Position numbers and translations under genes: made by a program
Notes under the pieces: model-generated
Databases searched by the model: none
Told to the model about the DNA's origin: nothing
Seen by the model: the letters and a program-made list of their open reading frames with translations, nothing else
Origin: Streptomyces sp. S465
Lineage (GTDB): Bacteria > Actinomycetota > Actinomycetes > Streptomycetales > Streptomycetaceae
Length of the DNA: 64,000 bases
Assembly: GCF_026898115.1 (NCBI RefSeq)
Contig: NZ_CP114036.1
Span: 2,728,001-2,792,000 of the forward strand
Direction of reading: 5' to 3'
Shown: piece by piece, positions 34,911-43,196 of the stretch
How positions within the stretch are numbered: the first letter of the stretch is position 1
How the letters are laid out: each line of letters opens with the position of its first letter

Positions 34911-35933
34911 CTACCACACCTCTCCCTGCTTGCGGAGCGAACGGCGGTAGACCACCGCGAAGAGCATGAGGATGAGCAGGATCAGCACACCCCAGGCCGA
35001 GGCGCCGGCGAAGTCGCGCGGGCTGTTGACGAAGGAGAGCCGGTAGGCGTACGTCACCAGGATCTCGGTGGAGTCGCCGGGTCCGCCGCGGGTCAGCAGG
35101 AAGATCACCGGGAACATGTTGAACGTCCAGATGGTGGACAGCAGGATCACGGTGGAGCTGACCGAGCGCAGTCCGGGCAGGGTGATGTGGCGGAACCGCT
35201 GCCAGGGGCTCGCCCCGTCCATCTCGGCGGCCTCGTACAGCTCACCGGGGATGGACTGCAACCCGCCGAGCAGGGCGACCAGCATGAACGGCACCCCGAG
35301 CCAGATGTTCACGGCGATCACCGAGACCTTGGCCATGGTGGGGTCGTTCAGCCAGGGCACCGCGTCGATCCCGCCGCCGTCCAGCACCTTGTTGAGGATG
35401 CCGTTCTTCTCGTTGTAGAGCAGCCGCCAGGCGAAGACGGAGACGAAGGCGGGCACGGCCCAGGGCAGGATCAGCAGCGACCGGTAGAGGGTGCGCCCGG
35501 CGAACCGGCGGTTGAGCAGGACGGCCAGGCCCAGGCCGATCGCGAAGGTGAGCGCCACACAGCTGACGGTCCAGGTGACGGTCCAGATCAGCCGGTCCCA
35601 GAAGACCTGGTCCTCCAGGATGGCCTGGAAGTTGTCGAGGCCGACCGTTTGGTAGGTGGCGGGGATGTGGTTGACCCCGATGGTGCGCTCGACGTTGGCC
35701 TCGTTGGCGTCGGTCAGCGACAGGTAGACGCCGCGGGCCAGCGGATAGCCGATGATCAGCCCGATGACGACCACGACCGGCGCGACCATGGCCCAGGCGT
35801 ACCAGTGGCGGGCCAGTGCGTGGCGGATGCGGCGCGGCGGCGGGGTGCCGTCCTTGCGAACCCGGCCGCCGCGGCCGCGGGCGCCCTTCGCGCCCGCGGC
35901 CGGGTCCAGCGGCCGGCTGGTGTCGACAGCCAT
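34911..35933 (-). CDS. malF: Maltose/maltodextrin ABC transporter permease
   Basis: 340 residues, with a basic N-terminal tail of about 45 residues and six to seven membrane segments. The EAA loop is ELYEAAEMDGASPWQRFRHITLPGL, where MalF contacts the ATPase. A periplasmic loop after the first segment (ANEANVERTIGVNHIP) is shorter than in E. coli MalF. Eleven bases downstream of malE and 2 bp upstream of malG: one operon. Confidence 0.93.
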   Translation of the reverse strand: MAVDTSRPLDPAAGAKGARGRGGRVRKDGTPPPRRIRHALARHWYAWAMVAPVVVVIGLIIGYPLARGVYLSLTDANEANVERTIGVNHIPATYQTVGLDNFQAILEDQVFWDRLIWTVTWTVSCVALTFAIGLGLAVLLNRRFAGRTLYRSLLILPWAVPAFVSVFAWRLLYNEKNGILNKVLDGGGIDAVPWLNDPTMAKVSVIAVNIWLGVPFMLVALLGGLQSIPGELYEAAEMDGASPWQRFRHITLPGLRSVSSTVILLSTIWTFNMFPVIFLLTRGGPGDSTEILVTYAYRLSFVNSPRDFAGASAWGVLILLILMLFAVVYRRSLRKQGEVW

Positions 35934-35944
35934 CGTCGCCGGCC

Positions 35945-37225
35945 CTACTTCCAGTCGCCCTTGAGGAGCTTGCGGTACGCGTCACCGACCGACTTCGCGG
36001 CCTTCTCGGGTGAGGTCTTGCCGGTGAGGACGTTCGGGAACTGCACCAGGATCGCCTGGAAGAGGCTGTTGCCCTCGGGGATCCAGGGGCGTTCGACGGC
36101 CTTGTCCACGGCGCCCTTGAAGAACTTCACATTGGTGTTCGCGGCGACCGTCTTGTTCTCGTAGACGGAGGTGCGGGTGGGCAGCAGCGAGAGCTTCTCG
36201 GTGGTCTTGGCCTGGACCTCGGCCGAGCTCATGTACGCCGCGAAGGCGTAGGAGGCGTCCAGGTTCTTCGAGCCGGCGTAGACGGTGAGGTTCTGGCCGC
36301 CCTGCGGGGCGCCCTGGCCCTCGCTGCCGGCCGGGACCGGGACCACGCCGAGGTTGGACGTGTCCTTGAACGCCTTGCCGGCCAGGGTGTCCTCGATCGC
36401 CCACGGCCCGTTGATGGTCATCGCGACGTCGCCGTTCTTGATGGCGTTCTGCATGTTGTCCCAGCCGTCGGTGGCGTCGGTCTCCGCCGCCCCGGAGGTG
36501 ACCAGGTCACGGGCGGCCGCGAACGCCTTGACGCCGGGCGCGTCGTCGACGGTGACCTTCTTGGCGCCGGTGTCGAGGAGGTCGCCGCCCTCGCCGTAGA
36601 TGAAGGGCAGGTACCAGTAGGCGTCGTCGCCGCGCAGATACAGACCGGTCTTGCCGGTCTTCTCCTTGATCTTCTTGGCGGCGGCCTTCAGCTCGGTCCA
36701 GTCCTGGGGCGGCTCGACCCCGGCGTCCTTCAGCATCTTCTTGTTGTAGAAGAGGCCGAGGGTGTCGATGACCTGCGGTACGGCGTAGGTCTTGCCCTTG
36801 AACTTCGCGCCGGCGAGGGCCTTGGGCAGATAGTCGGACTGGTCGGCGAGGGCCGCGGTGCCGTCCAGCGGGGCGAGATAGCCGATGTTGGCGAGGTCCT
36901 GGGTCCAGGCGACCTCGGTGCGCAGCACGTCGGGGGCGCCGGAGCCGCCGGAGCCCGCGGCGTTCTTGAACTTGGCCAGCGCCTCGCCGAAGGGCACGTT
37001 GACGTAGTTGACCTTGACGTCGGGGTACTTCTTCTCGAAGCCCAGGGCGAGCTCCTTGTAGGCGCCCTTCTCCGCGTCGTTCGACGTGTCCCAGTACGTC
37101 ACGGTGCCGGACAGATGGCCGCCGGACTTCTTGTCGCCGCCGCTGTCGCCGTCGTCACCGCCGCACGCGGTCGCCGCGAGCGCCATGGCCGCGACGAGTG
37201 CGGTGGCCGCTATGCCACGTCGCAT
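35945..37225 (-). CDS. malE: Maltose/maltodextrin-binding lipoprotein
   Basis: 426 residues from ATG 37225 (GGAGGAG upstream). Lipoprotein signal MRRGIAATALVAAMALAATAC, lipobox LAATAC with the lipidated Cys at 21, then a Gly/Asp-rich linker. The SBP family 1 fold is clear (VTYWDTSND, PQVIDTLGLFYNKKMLKDAG, AMTINGPWAIED). It captures maltose or maltodextrins outside the membrane and delivers them to MalFG. First gene of malEFG-lacI. Confidence 0.94.
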   Translation of the reverse strand: MRRGIAATALVAAMALAATACGGDDGDSGGDKKSGGHLSGTVTYWDTSNDAEKGAYKELALGFEKKYPDVKVNYVNVPFGEALAKFKNAAGSGGSGAPDVLRTEVAWTQDLANIGYLAPLDGTAALADQSDYLPKALAGAKFKGKTYAVPQVIDTLGLFYNKKMLKDAGVEPPQDWTELKAAAKKIKEKTGKTGLYLRGDDAYWYLPFIYGEGGDLLDTGAKKVTVDDAPGVKAFAAARDLVTSGAAETDATDGWDNMQNAIKNGDVAMTINGPWAIEDTLAGKAFKDTSNLGVVPVPAGSEGQGAPQGGQNLTVYAGSKNLDASYAFAAYMSSAEVQAKTTEKLSLLPTRTSVYENKTVAANTNVKFFKGAVDKAVERPWIPEGNSLFQAILVQFPNVLTGKTSPEKAAKSVGDAYRKLLKGDWK

Positions 37226-37278
37226 CTGAACTCCTCCAAAGCCGGCCGCTCCGTCGCGGCCCCGGGTTGCGGAGGAAC

Positions 37279-37326
37279 GTAACAGGGCCGCAAGCTCACC
37301 GAAAGACCTTGCGGCAAATTTCTGCA
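37279..37326 (-). promoter_or_regulatory. malE promoter/operator
   Basis: CCGCAA (37288-37293) and TTGCGG (37309-37314) form an inverted repeat. A second overlapping one, TTGCGG ... TGCAAGG, extends to 37326. On the minus strand it leads into TGTTACGTTCC (37284-37274), a -10-like element about 50 bp before malE. Confidence 0.75.
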
Positions 37327-37463
37327 AGGCACCCGGGCATCGTTACCCGCATGTGTCCCGGCGGTAGCCACTCCGCTCCCCTGTCGGCGCTTGACATCGG
37401 TTTACGGGCGCCCCGTACGCGCCCACGGCGCGACCGGAGCCCCCCGGAGCGCACCACTACCCG

Positions 37464-37500
37464 CTGCAAGCTCTTCCGCAAGGCATTGCAGAGCTGTTAC
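37464..37500 (+). promoter_or_regulatory. Glucosidase promoter/operator
   Basis: CTGCAA (37464-37469) and TTGCAG (37486-37491) are perfect inverted arms, 16 bp apart, followed by TGTTAC (37495-37500). The ATG is only 9 nt after TGTTAC, which implies a leaderless transcript. Confidence 0.75.
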
Positions 37501-37509
37501 GTTCCCGCC

Positions 37510-39171
37510 ATGACCCAGGAGCTCACGACCTCCCTTCCCACCGAGCCGGAACGGCCGTCCAAGAGCCCCGGCTGGTGGCGCGACGCCGTCATCTACCAGG
37601 TGTACGTGCGGTCCTTCGCCGACAGCGACGGCGACGGGATCGGCGATCTGCGCGGGGTGCGGGAGCGGCTGCCACACCTCGTCCAGCTGGGCGTGGACGC
37701 CGTCTGGCTGACCCCCTTCTACGCCTCCCCGCAGGCCGACGGCGGCTACGACGTGGCGGACTACCGCGCCGTCGATCCGCTCTTCGGCACCCTCGGCGAC
37801 GCAGACGACCTGGTGCGCACCGCCCATGAGCTGGGGCTGAAGGTGATCGTGGACGTCGTCCCGAACCACAGCTCGGACCAGCACCCGTGGTTCCGCGAGG
37901 CGCTCGCCGACCGGCCCGGCGGGGCGGCCCGCGCCCGCTACCACTTCCGCCCCGGCCGTGGCGCCCACGGCGAACTGCCGCCGAACGACTGGGAGTCGGT
38001 CTTCGGCGGCCCCGCCTGGACCCGCACCACCGATCCGGACGGCACCCCCGGCGAGTGGTACCTGCACCTGTTCGCCCCCGAGCAGCCCGACCTCAACTGG
38101 GACTCCGACGAGGTCCGCGAGGAGTTCGACTCGGTGCTGCGCTTCTGGCTGGATCTGGGCGTGGACGGCTTCCGCATCGATGTCGCGCACGGCATGGTCA
38201 AGGCCGCCGGACTGCCCGACATCGGCCGCACCGAGCAGGCCAAGCTGATCGGCGCCCAGGTGCTGCCGTTCTTCGACCAGGACGGGGTGCACGAGATCCA
38301 CCGCTCCTGGCGCCGGCTGCTGGACTCCTACCCCGGTGAGCGGATCGGCGTCGCCGAGGCATGGGCGCCCACCGCCGAGCGGCTGGCCCTCTACGTACGC
38401 CCCGACGAGCTGCACCAGGCGTTCAACTTCCAGTTCCTCAAATGCCCGTGGGACGCGACCGCGATGCGCGAGGTGATCGACGAGTCGCTGGCCGCGACCG
38501 CCTCCGTCGACGCCCCCACCACCTGGGTGCTCTCCAACCACGACGTGGTCCGGCACACCACCCGCTACGCCACCGACAGCCCCGAGCAGGGGCTGACCCG
38601 GGCCCGCGCCGCGGCCCTGCTCACCCTGGCGCTGCCCGGCTCGGCCTACCTCTACCAGGGCGAGGAGCTGGGCCTTCCCGAGGTGACCGAGCTGCCGGAC
38701 GAGCTGCGCCAGGACCCGGCCTTCTTCCGCACCGCCCCCGACGGGCAGGACGGCCAGAACGGGCAGGACGGCTTCCGCGACGGCTGCCGGGTGCCCCTGC
38801 CCTGGACCCGCTCCGGCGACAGCCACGGCTTCGGCCCCGGCGGCAGCTGGCTGCCCCAGCCGGCCGCCTGGTCCGAGCTGTCCGTCGAGGCGCAGACCGG
38901 CGACCCCGGCTCCACCCTGGAGCTGTACCGCGCCGCGCTGGCGCTGCGCCGCGAGCTGCCGGGCCTGGGCGACACCCCGATGACCTGGCTGGACGCCCCG
39001 GAGGGGGTCCTGGCGCTGGCGCGGCCGGGCTTCGTGTGCACGCTCAACACGCTCGGGGAGGAGGTCGAACTGCCGGTTCCGGGGCGTGCGCTGCTGTCCT
39101 CGGCGCCGCTGGAGTACGGGGACGGCACCGTGCGCATTCCGGCTGATTCATGCGCGTGGTGGGCAATCTGA
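37510..39171 (+). CDS. aglA: Cytoplasmic alpha-glucosidase (GH13)
   Basis: 553 residues, no signal peptide, so it acts in the cytoplasm on imported maltodextrins, releasing glucose. GH13 motifs: WWRDAVIYQVYVRSFADSDGDGIGDL, I IVDVVPNHSSDQ, II GFRIDVAHGM (Asp near 222), III IGVAEAWAPT (Glu near 282), IV LSNHDVVRHTTRY (Asp near 343). A small repeat DGQDGQNGQDG near residue 415 lies in a loop. Divergent from malE; a LacI gene follows after 25 bp. Oligo-1,6-glucosidase activity is an alternative. Confidence 0.92.
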   Translation: MTQELTTSLPTEPERPSKSPGWWRDAVIYQVYVRSFADSDGDGIGDLRGVRERLPHLVQLGVDAVWLTPFYASPQADGGYDVADYRAVDPLFGTLGDADDLVRTAHELGLKVIVDVVPNHSSDQHPWFREALADRPGGAARARYHFRPGRGAHGELPPNDWESVFGGPAWTRTTDPDGTPGEWYLHLFAPEQPDLNWDSDEVREEFDSVLRFWLDLGVDGFRIDVAHGMVKAAGLPDIGRTEQAKLIGAQVLPFFDQDGVHEIHRSWRRLLDSYPGERIGVAEAWAPTAERLALYVRPDELHQAFNFQFLKCPWDATAMREVIDESLAATASVDAPTTWVLSNHDVVRHTTRYATDSPEQGLTRARAAALLTLALPGSAYLYQGEELGLPEVTELPDELRQDPAFFRTAPDGQDGQNGQDGFRDGCRVPLPWTRSGDSHGFGPGGSWLPQPAAWSELSVEAQTGDPGSTLELYRAALALRRELPGLGDTPMTWLDAPEGVLALARPGFVCTLNTLGEEVELPVPGRALLSSAPLEYGDGTVRIPADSCAWWAI

Positions 39172-39196
39172 CATGCGACCGGTACAGTCCCACTCC

Positions 39197-40267
39197 ATGA
39201 CCGCACGGCTTGCTGACATCGCAGCCCAGGCGGGGGTCAGCGAAGCCACCGTCAGCCGCGTCCTCAACGGCAGGCCGGGGGTGGCGGCGACCACCCGCGA
39301 ATCCGTCCTCGCCGCGCTGGACGTCCTCGGCTATGAGCGGCCGGTGCGACTGCGCCAGCGCAGCGCCGGACTGGTGGGACTGATCACCCCCGAGCTGGAG
39401 AACCCGATCTTCCCCGCGCTCGCCCAGGTCATCGGGCAGGCGCTCACCCGGCAGGGCTACACCCCGGTGCTGGCCACCCAGACCCCCGGCGGCTCGACGG
39501 AGGACGAGCTGACCGAGATGCTGGTGGACCGGGGGGTGGCCGGGATCATCTTCGTCTCCGGGCTGCACGCGGACACCTCGGCCGATATGCAGCGCTATGA
39601 CCAGCTGCGCGGCCAGGGTGTTCCGTTCGTGCTGGTGGACGGCTTCTCACCGAAGGTGCGGGCGCCGTTCATCTCCCCCGACGACCGGGCGGCGATGGGG
39701 CTGGCGGTCACCCATCTGGTCTCGCTCGGTCATACCCGGATCGGTCTGGCGCTCGGGCCGAAGCGGTTCGTTCCCGTCCTGCGCAAGATCGAAGGCTTCC
39801 AGCAGGCGATGCGGGACCGGCTGGGGCTTACCCCGGAGGAGACCGAGGAGCTGATCCAGCATTCGCTGTACACCCTGGAGGGCGGTCAGGCGGCGGCGAC
39901 CGCGCTGATCGACCGGGGCTGTACGGCGGTGGTGTGCGCGAGCGACATGATGGCGCTGGGCGCCATACGGGCCGCCCGGCAGCAGGGTCTGCGGGTCCCT
40001 CAGGACGTCTCGGTGGTCGGTTTCGACGACTCCCCGCTGATCGCCTTCACCGATCCGCCGCTGACCACCATCCGCAAGCCGGTGCAGCCGATGGGTCAGG
40101 CCGCGGTGCGGGCGCTGCTGGAGGAGATCGGCGGCACCCCGGCGCCGCCCAGCGAGTTCGTCTTCCTCCCCGAACTGGTGGTGCGCGGCTCCACGGCGTC
40201 GGCGCACGGCGTTCAGCCGCGGGGCCGGGCGTCCGGGAGTGGCGGGAGCGCCGGGACCGCGACATAA
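39197..40267 (+). CDS. malR: LacI-family maltose repressor (MalR type)
   Basis: 356 residues from ATG 39197. No ribosome site; TACAGT at 39183-39188 is 8 nt upstream, so a leaderless transcript is possible besides read-through from aglA. The HTH (LADIAAQAGVSEATVSRVLNGRPG) is followed by the core binding domain with FISPDDRAAMGLAVTHL and VVGFDDSPLIAF. Closely similar to the LacI gene at 33050-34081. It presumably represses malE, aglA and the amylase through the TTGCAA-type sites until a maltodextrin signal appears. Confidence 0.93.
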   Translation: MTARLADIAAQAGVSEATVSRVLNGRPGVAATTRESVLAALDVLGYERPVRLRQRSAGLVGLITPELENPIFPALAQVIGQALTRQGYTPVLATQTPGGSTEDELTEMLVDRGVAGIIFVSGLHADTSADMQRYDQLRGQGVPFVLVDGFSPKVRAPFISPDDRAAMGLAVTHLVSLGHTRIGLALGPKRFVPVLRKIEGFQQAMRDRLGLTPEETEELIQHSLYTLEGGQAAATALIDRGCTAVVCASDMMALGAIRAARQQGLRVPQDVSVVGFDDSPLIAFTDPPLTTIRKPVQPMGQAAVRALLEEIGGTPAPPSEFVFLPELVVRGSTASAHGVQPRGRASGSGGSAGTAT

Positions 40268-40292
40268 GCGACGGACGGCCGGGGGCGCGACA

Positions 40293-40324
40293 TAGGCGTA
40301 CGTAGGGGTGCGTACGCCTAGACT
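40293..40324. promoter_or_regulatory. Perfect 10-bp inverted repeat overlapping the -10 of the PAP2 gene
   Basis: TAGGCGTACG (40293-40302) and CGTACGCCTA (40311-40320), 8-nt loop. TAGACT (40319-40324) begins inside the right arm and lies 8 nt before the ATG. It could be an operator or the terminator of malR, or both. Confidence 0.6.
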
Positions 40325-40332
40325 GTTGCCCT

Positions 40333-41181
40333 ATGGGTGGAGCGACTATCAGGACCACGGCAGGCCGGACGGCCACCCCGGCACCCATCGCGCACACCGA
40401 GGCAGCACGGGTGCCGGGCAACACCCTGATGCAGCGGTTGCGGGCGCCCAGAAGGCCCCGGCTCTGGTTCGAGATCGTCCTGATCGCCGTCAGTTACTGG
40501 ATCTATTCGCTGGTTCGCAACGCCGTCCCGGAGCAGAAGTCGGAGGCGCTGCGCAACGCGAGCTGGATCTGGGACTGGGAGCACCGGCTCGGCATGGCCT
40601 TCGAGCGGGGCGTCAACCACGCGATCGACTCGGTCAGCTGGCTGATCGTGGGCATGAACTACTACTACGCCACGCTCCACTTCATCGTGACGCTCAGCGT
40701 GCTGGTGTGGCTCTACCACTGGCATCCGGGCCGTTACGCCGCCACCCGGCTGGCGCTCTTCGCGGCCACCGGCGTGGCCCTGCTCGGCTACTACTTCTTT
40801 CCGCTGGCCCCGCCCCGGCTGATGAGCGGCGGTCATTTCATCGACACCGTGGTGGTGCACAACACCTGGGGGTCGATGGCCTCGGGGAACCTCGCCGACA
40901 TGTCGAACCAGTACGCGGCGATGCCCTCGATGCACATCGGCTGGTCGCTGTGGTGCGGTCTGTCCATCGCGACCCTGGCCCGTCCGGTGTGGGTCAAGAC
41001 GCTGGGGCTGCTCTACCCCTCGGCCACCCTGCTGGTGATCGTCGCCACCGCCAACCACTTCTGGCTGGACGCGGTCGGCGGGGTCGTCTGTCTTTCCTTC
41101 GGCCTCTCGCTGTCCCGCGCGTGGTATGGCTCGCTGCCGTACCGGCTGCCGCGGCAGGTGGCCGTGATCTGCACGGCTTGA
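40333..41181 (+). CDS. PAP2-superfamily membrane enzyme (inositolphosphotransferase-like)
   Basis: 282 residues, five to six membrane segments. PAP2 motifs: PLAPPRLMSGGHFIDT (C1 region), AMPSMHIGWSLW (C2, SMH) and ATANHFWLDAVGG (C3, His and Asp). The family includes lipid phosphatases and inositol-phosphoryl transferases (PAP2_3 type). It likely acts on lipid-linked phosphate at the membrane. Possibly leaderless (TAGACT 8 nt upstream). Confidence 0.9.
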   Translation: MGGATIRTTAGRTATPAPIAHTEAARVPGNTLMQRLRAPRRPRLWFEIVLIAVSYWIYSLVRNAVPEQKSEALRNASWIWDWEHRLGMAFERGVNHAIDSVSWLIVGMNYYYATLHFIVTLSVLVWLYHWHPGRYAATRLALFAATGVALLGYYFFPLAPPRLMSGGHFIDTVVVHNTWGSMASGNLADMSNQYAAMPSMHIGWSLWCGLSIATLARPVWVKTLGLLYPSATLLVIVATANHFWLDAVGGVVCLSFGLSLSRAWYGSLPYRLPRQVAVICTA

Positions 41182-41313
41182 TCGCCCCTGCCCCGAACCG
41201 CCATTCTCTGTTCCGCAAGTTCGATGTTCGATGTGAGTTCAGGGGCTCCCTGTGTCGCGCCGACCGACGCGGAACGAGCACGATGAGCGTGACGAAAGGG
41301 ACCACCGGCCACC

Positions 41314-42204
41314 GTGCACACCGCCGACCCGACCGCCTCCGCCCCCTCGACCGTCGCCGCTCCGGGCGCGCCGCTGCTCCCCCGGCCCCGCACCGCCGCG
41401 CGACCCCGATTCCCGCTGGTGGCCACCGACCTCGACGGCACCCTGCTGCGCGCCGATCTGACGGTCTCGCCCCGCACCCGTGCGGCGCTCGCCCTCGTCC
41501 GGACCGCCGGAGCCCGGCATCTGGTGGTCACCGGGCGTCCGGCCGCGTCCTGCCGGGAGTTCCTGGTCGCGATGGGCTACCGGGGGCTCGCGGTGTGCGG
41601 ACAGGGCGCGCAGCTGTACGACGCCTCCGCGGACCGGCTGCTGGTCTCGGCGTCGCTGGACCGGGAGCTGGCCCGGTCGGTGGTGGAGCGCACGGAGGAG
41701 GCGCTGGGCGCCGGGCCGCTGGAGCTCGCCGTGGTGACCGCGGCCCCCGAGAACCGCTTCCTGGTCACCGCCCGCTTCGCCGACCGGACGCGCCCGGAGT
41801 GGGGGCTGGTGGAGCGGGCGCAGCTGTGGGCGGCGCCGATCGAGAAGGTGCTGATGCGCCACCGTACGGTCGAGGACGGACTGGTCGCCGCGGCCGCGGA
41901 GCGGGCGGGGGCCGGCGAGGTGGCGGTGACCCACTCCGAGAAGGGCATGATCGAGGTGCTCCCCGCCGGAACGGACAAGGCGGTGGGACTGCAACTGGCC
42001 GCCGACCGGATGGGGTTCACCCCGGCGGAGACCATCGCGTTCGGCGACATGCCCAATGACATCCCACTGCTGGGCTGGGCCGGATACGGGGTCGCGATGG
42101 GCAACGCGCACCCCGATCTGCTGGCGATGGCCGACGAGGTGGCGCCCTCCCACGAGGAGGACGGAGTCGCGGTGGTCCTCGAACGACTCTTCACCCACGC
42201 TTGA
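41314..42204 (+). CDS. HAD-superfamily Cof-type phosphatase
   Basis: 296 residues, GTG start; the first 30 residues are Pro/Ala-rich and may be spurious. HAD motifs: I VATDLDGTLLRAD, II LVVTGRP, III lysine (GTDKAVGLQLA), IV FGDMPNDIPLLGWAGYGVAMGNA. A C2B cap sits between motifs II and III. Such enzymes dephosphorylate sugar phosphates or flavin precursors. It follows the PAP2 gene by 132 bp on the same strand. Confidence 0.92.
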   Translation: MHTADPTASAPSTVAAPGAPLLPRPRTAARPRFPLVATDLDGTLLRADLTVSPRTRAALALVRTAGARHLVVTGRPAASCREFLVAMGYRGLAVCGQGAQLYDASADRLLVSASLDRELARSVVERTEEALGAGPLELAVVTAAPENRFLVTARFADRTRPEWGLVERAQLWAAPIEKVLMRHRTVEDGLVAAAAERAGAGEVAVTHSEKGMIEVLPAGTDKAVGLQLAADRMGFTPAETIAFGDMPNDIPLLGWAGYGVAMGNAHPDLLAMADEVAPSHEEDGVAVVLERLFTHA

Positions 42205-42214
42205 GCGACTGGTG

Positions 42215-42282
42215 GACACCGGGGCCCGGTCACTGCGGCGCTACCGAGCGGCCCTCCCGGTAGGCATCGACGCCCCGGTGTC
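42215..42282. terminator. Structured terminator after the HAD gene
   Basis: Outer arms GACACCGGGGC (42215-42225) and GCCCCGGTGTC (42272-42282); inner hairpin CTACCG/CGGTAG (42241-42246 and 42258-42263). Confidence 0.6.
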
Positions 42283-42370
42283 ACTGGCTGAAGGGTGCCC
42301 GCCGCTGGTCGAAAAGGACTCGGGGAACGATCGGTGCGGCCCAGGAGCCTCCGCTTGCCCGGCTCGGTCG

Positions 42371-42770
42371 GGTGCGGCTCTCGTCTCGCGCCTTCGGCGC
42401 ACGTGAGCAGCGGGGCAGGGGGTGGGGGGGCGCGGGCGGCGCCGCCGGGCGCCGGGCCGGTGGGGGCGAGGGTCGGTGACGGCTTCCGTGGCCGGGGGCC
42501 GACGCCGATGCCGGACAGCAGGGGGGTGGGGGTACCCCTACAGAAACTGATTGACCAATTAGTTGCGTCAGATCAAGCGTTTTTTAGGGGGTACCGGGAG
42601 GGGCCGCCCCGGCTGCCCCCGCAGTCCGGCGGGACTCCGGCCACCGAGTGCGGAAGCCGCCACCGGCACCCACACCAACGGGCCCGGCGCCCGGCGGCGG
42701 CGCCGCGCCCCCCACCCCCGCCGCCGCTGCTCAAGTGCGCCGAAGGCGCGAGACGAAACCCGCACCGCGC
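42371..42770. repeat. Long imperfect inverted repeat, about 180-bp arms
   Basis: The left arm (about 42371-42540) and the right arm (about 42580-42770, reversed) align over most of their length. The outer 45 bp are nearly identical, with a perfect 22-bp stretch at 42381-42402 and 42735-42756, which itself holds GCGCC-TTC-GGCGC. The inner ends are both GGTACCCCTA-like. The centre is an AT-rich island with ACTGATT GACC AATTAGT. No credible gene lies inside, and the 42205-42796 gap otherwise shows nothing. Confidence 0.85.
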
Positions 42771-42796
42771 CACCGGCCGAACAGCGTCCCGGACGG

Positions 42797-43000
42797 TTAC
42801 GCGCTCCCCGGCAGCCGGTCGAAATCGCCCCGCTTGAGCCCCTGGACGAAGGCAGCCCAGGGGGCCGGATCCGTGGCGATGACGGCCGCCGGGTCGTCGC
42901 TCTCGCGGATCAGTATGAGGTCGGGAGACGGTGCCGCGACCTCGACACACTCCGCACTGACTTGACCGCTGCTGAAACTCGACTTTCGCCAAAAGGACAT
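42797..43000 (-). CDS. DUF397 small protein, copy 1
   Basis: 67 residues, ATG 43000 with GGAG upstream. The DUF397 signature SFWRKSSFSSG is at the N-terminus; RESDDPAAVI and PWAAFVQGLKRGDFD at the C-terminus. DUF397 proteins are partners of adjacent XRE/DUF5753 regulators in Streptomyces (whiJ-like loci). Its own XRE gene is reduced to a remnant at 43016-43174. The C-terminal half is almost identical to copy 2. Confidence 0.9.
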   Translation of the reverse strand: MSFWRKSSFSSGQVSAECVEVAAPSPDLILIRESDDPAAVIATDPAPWAAFVQGLKRGDFDRLPGSA

Positions 43001-43015
43001 GCCCAGGGCTCCCCT

Positions 43016-43174
43016 TCACAAGGTGTACAGCAAGTGCTGGATGAGCTGGAGTGAATCCCTCTGGGTATAGCACTCGCCTTCGCCCCGAGGGGCGATGGGC
43101 GGCAGGGCCACCGCGCTGAGGTGTTCGAAGGCCGAGTTGTACTGGGCCAGATGCTCACGGCCCCCGAGGAAGAC
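43016..43174 (-). pseudogene. C-terminal remnant of an XRE/DUF5753 regulator
   Basis: About 52 codons, FLGGREHLAQYNSAFEHLSAVALPPI to LIQHLLYTL, match the last 50 residues of the intact regulator (AQYGAAFERLTTAALPPI ... LVQHLLYTL). The remaining 240 residues are missing. The frame upstream (to 43228) is antisense to the next DUF397 copy. Created by the 400-bp tandem duplication. Confidence 0.85.
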
Positions 43175-43196
43175 GACCCAACGGCGTCCCGGACGG

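Noticed and set aside
42371..42770. Long inverted repeat considered as an insertion sequence
   Set aside because: No transposase frame inside; open frames over it are mirror translations of the arms (RLAPSAH ... on both strands).
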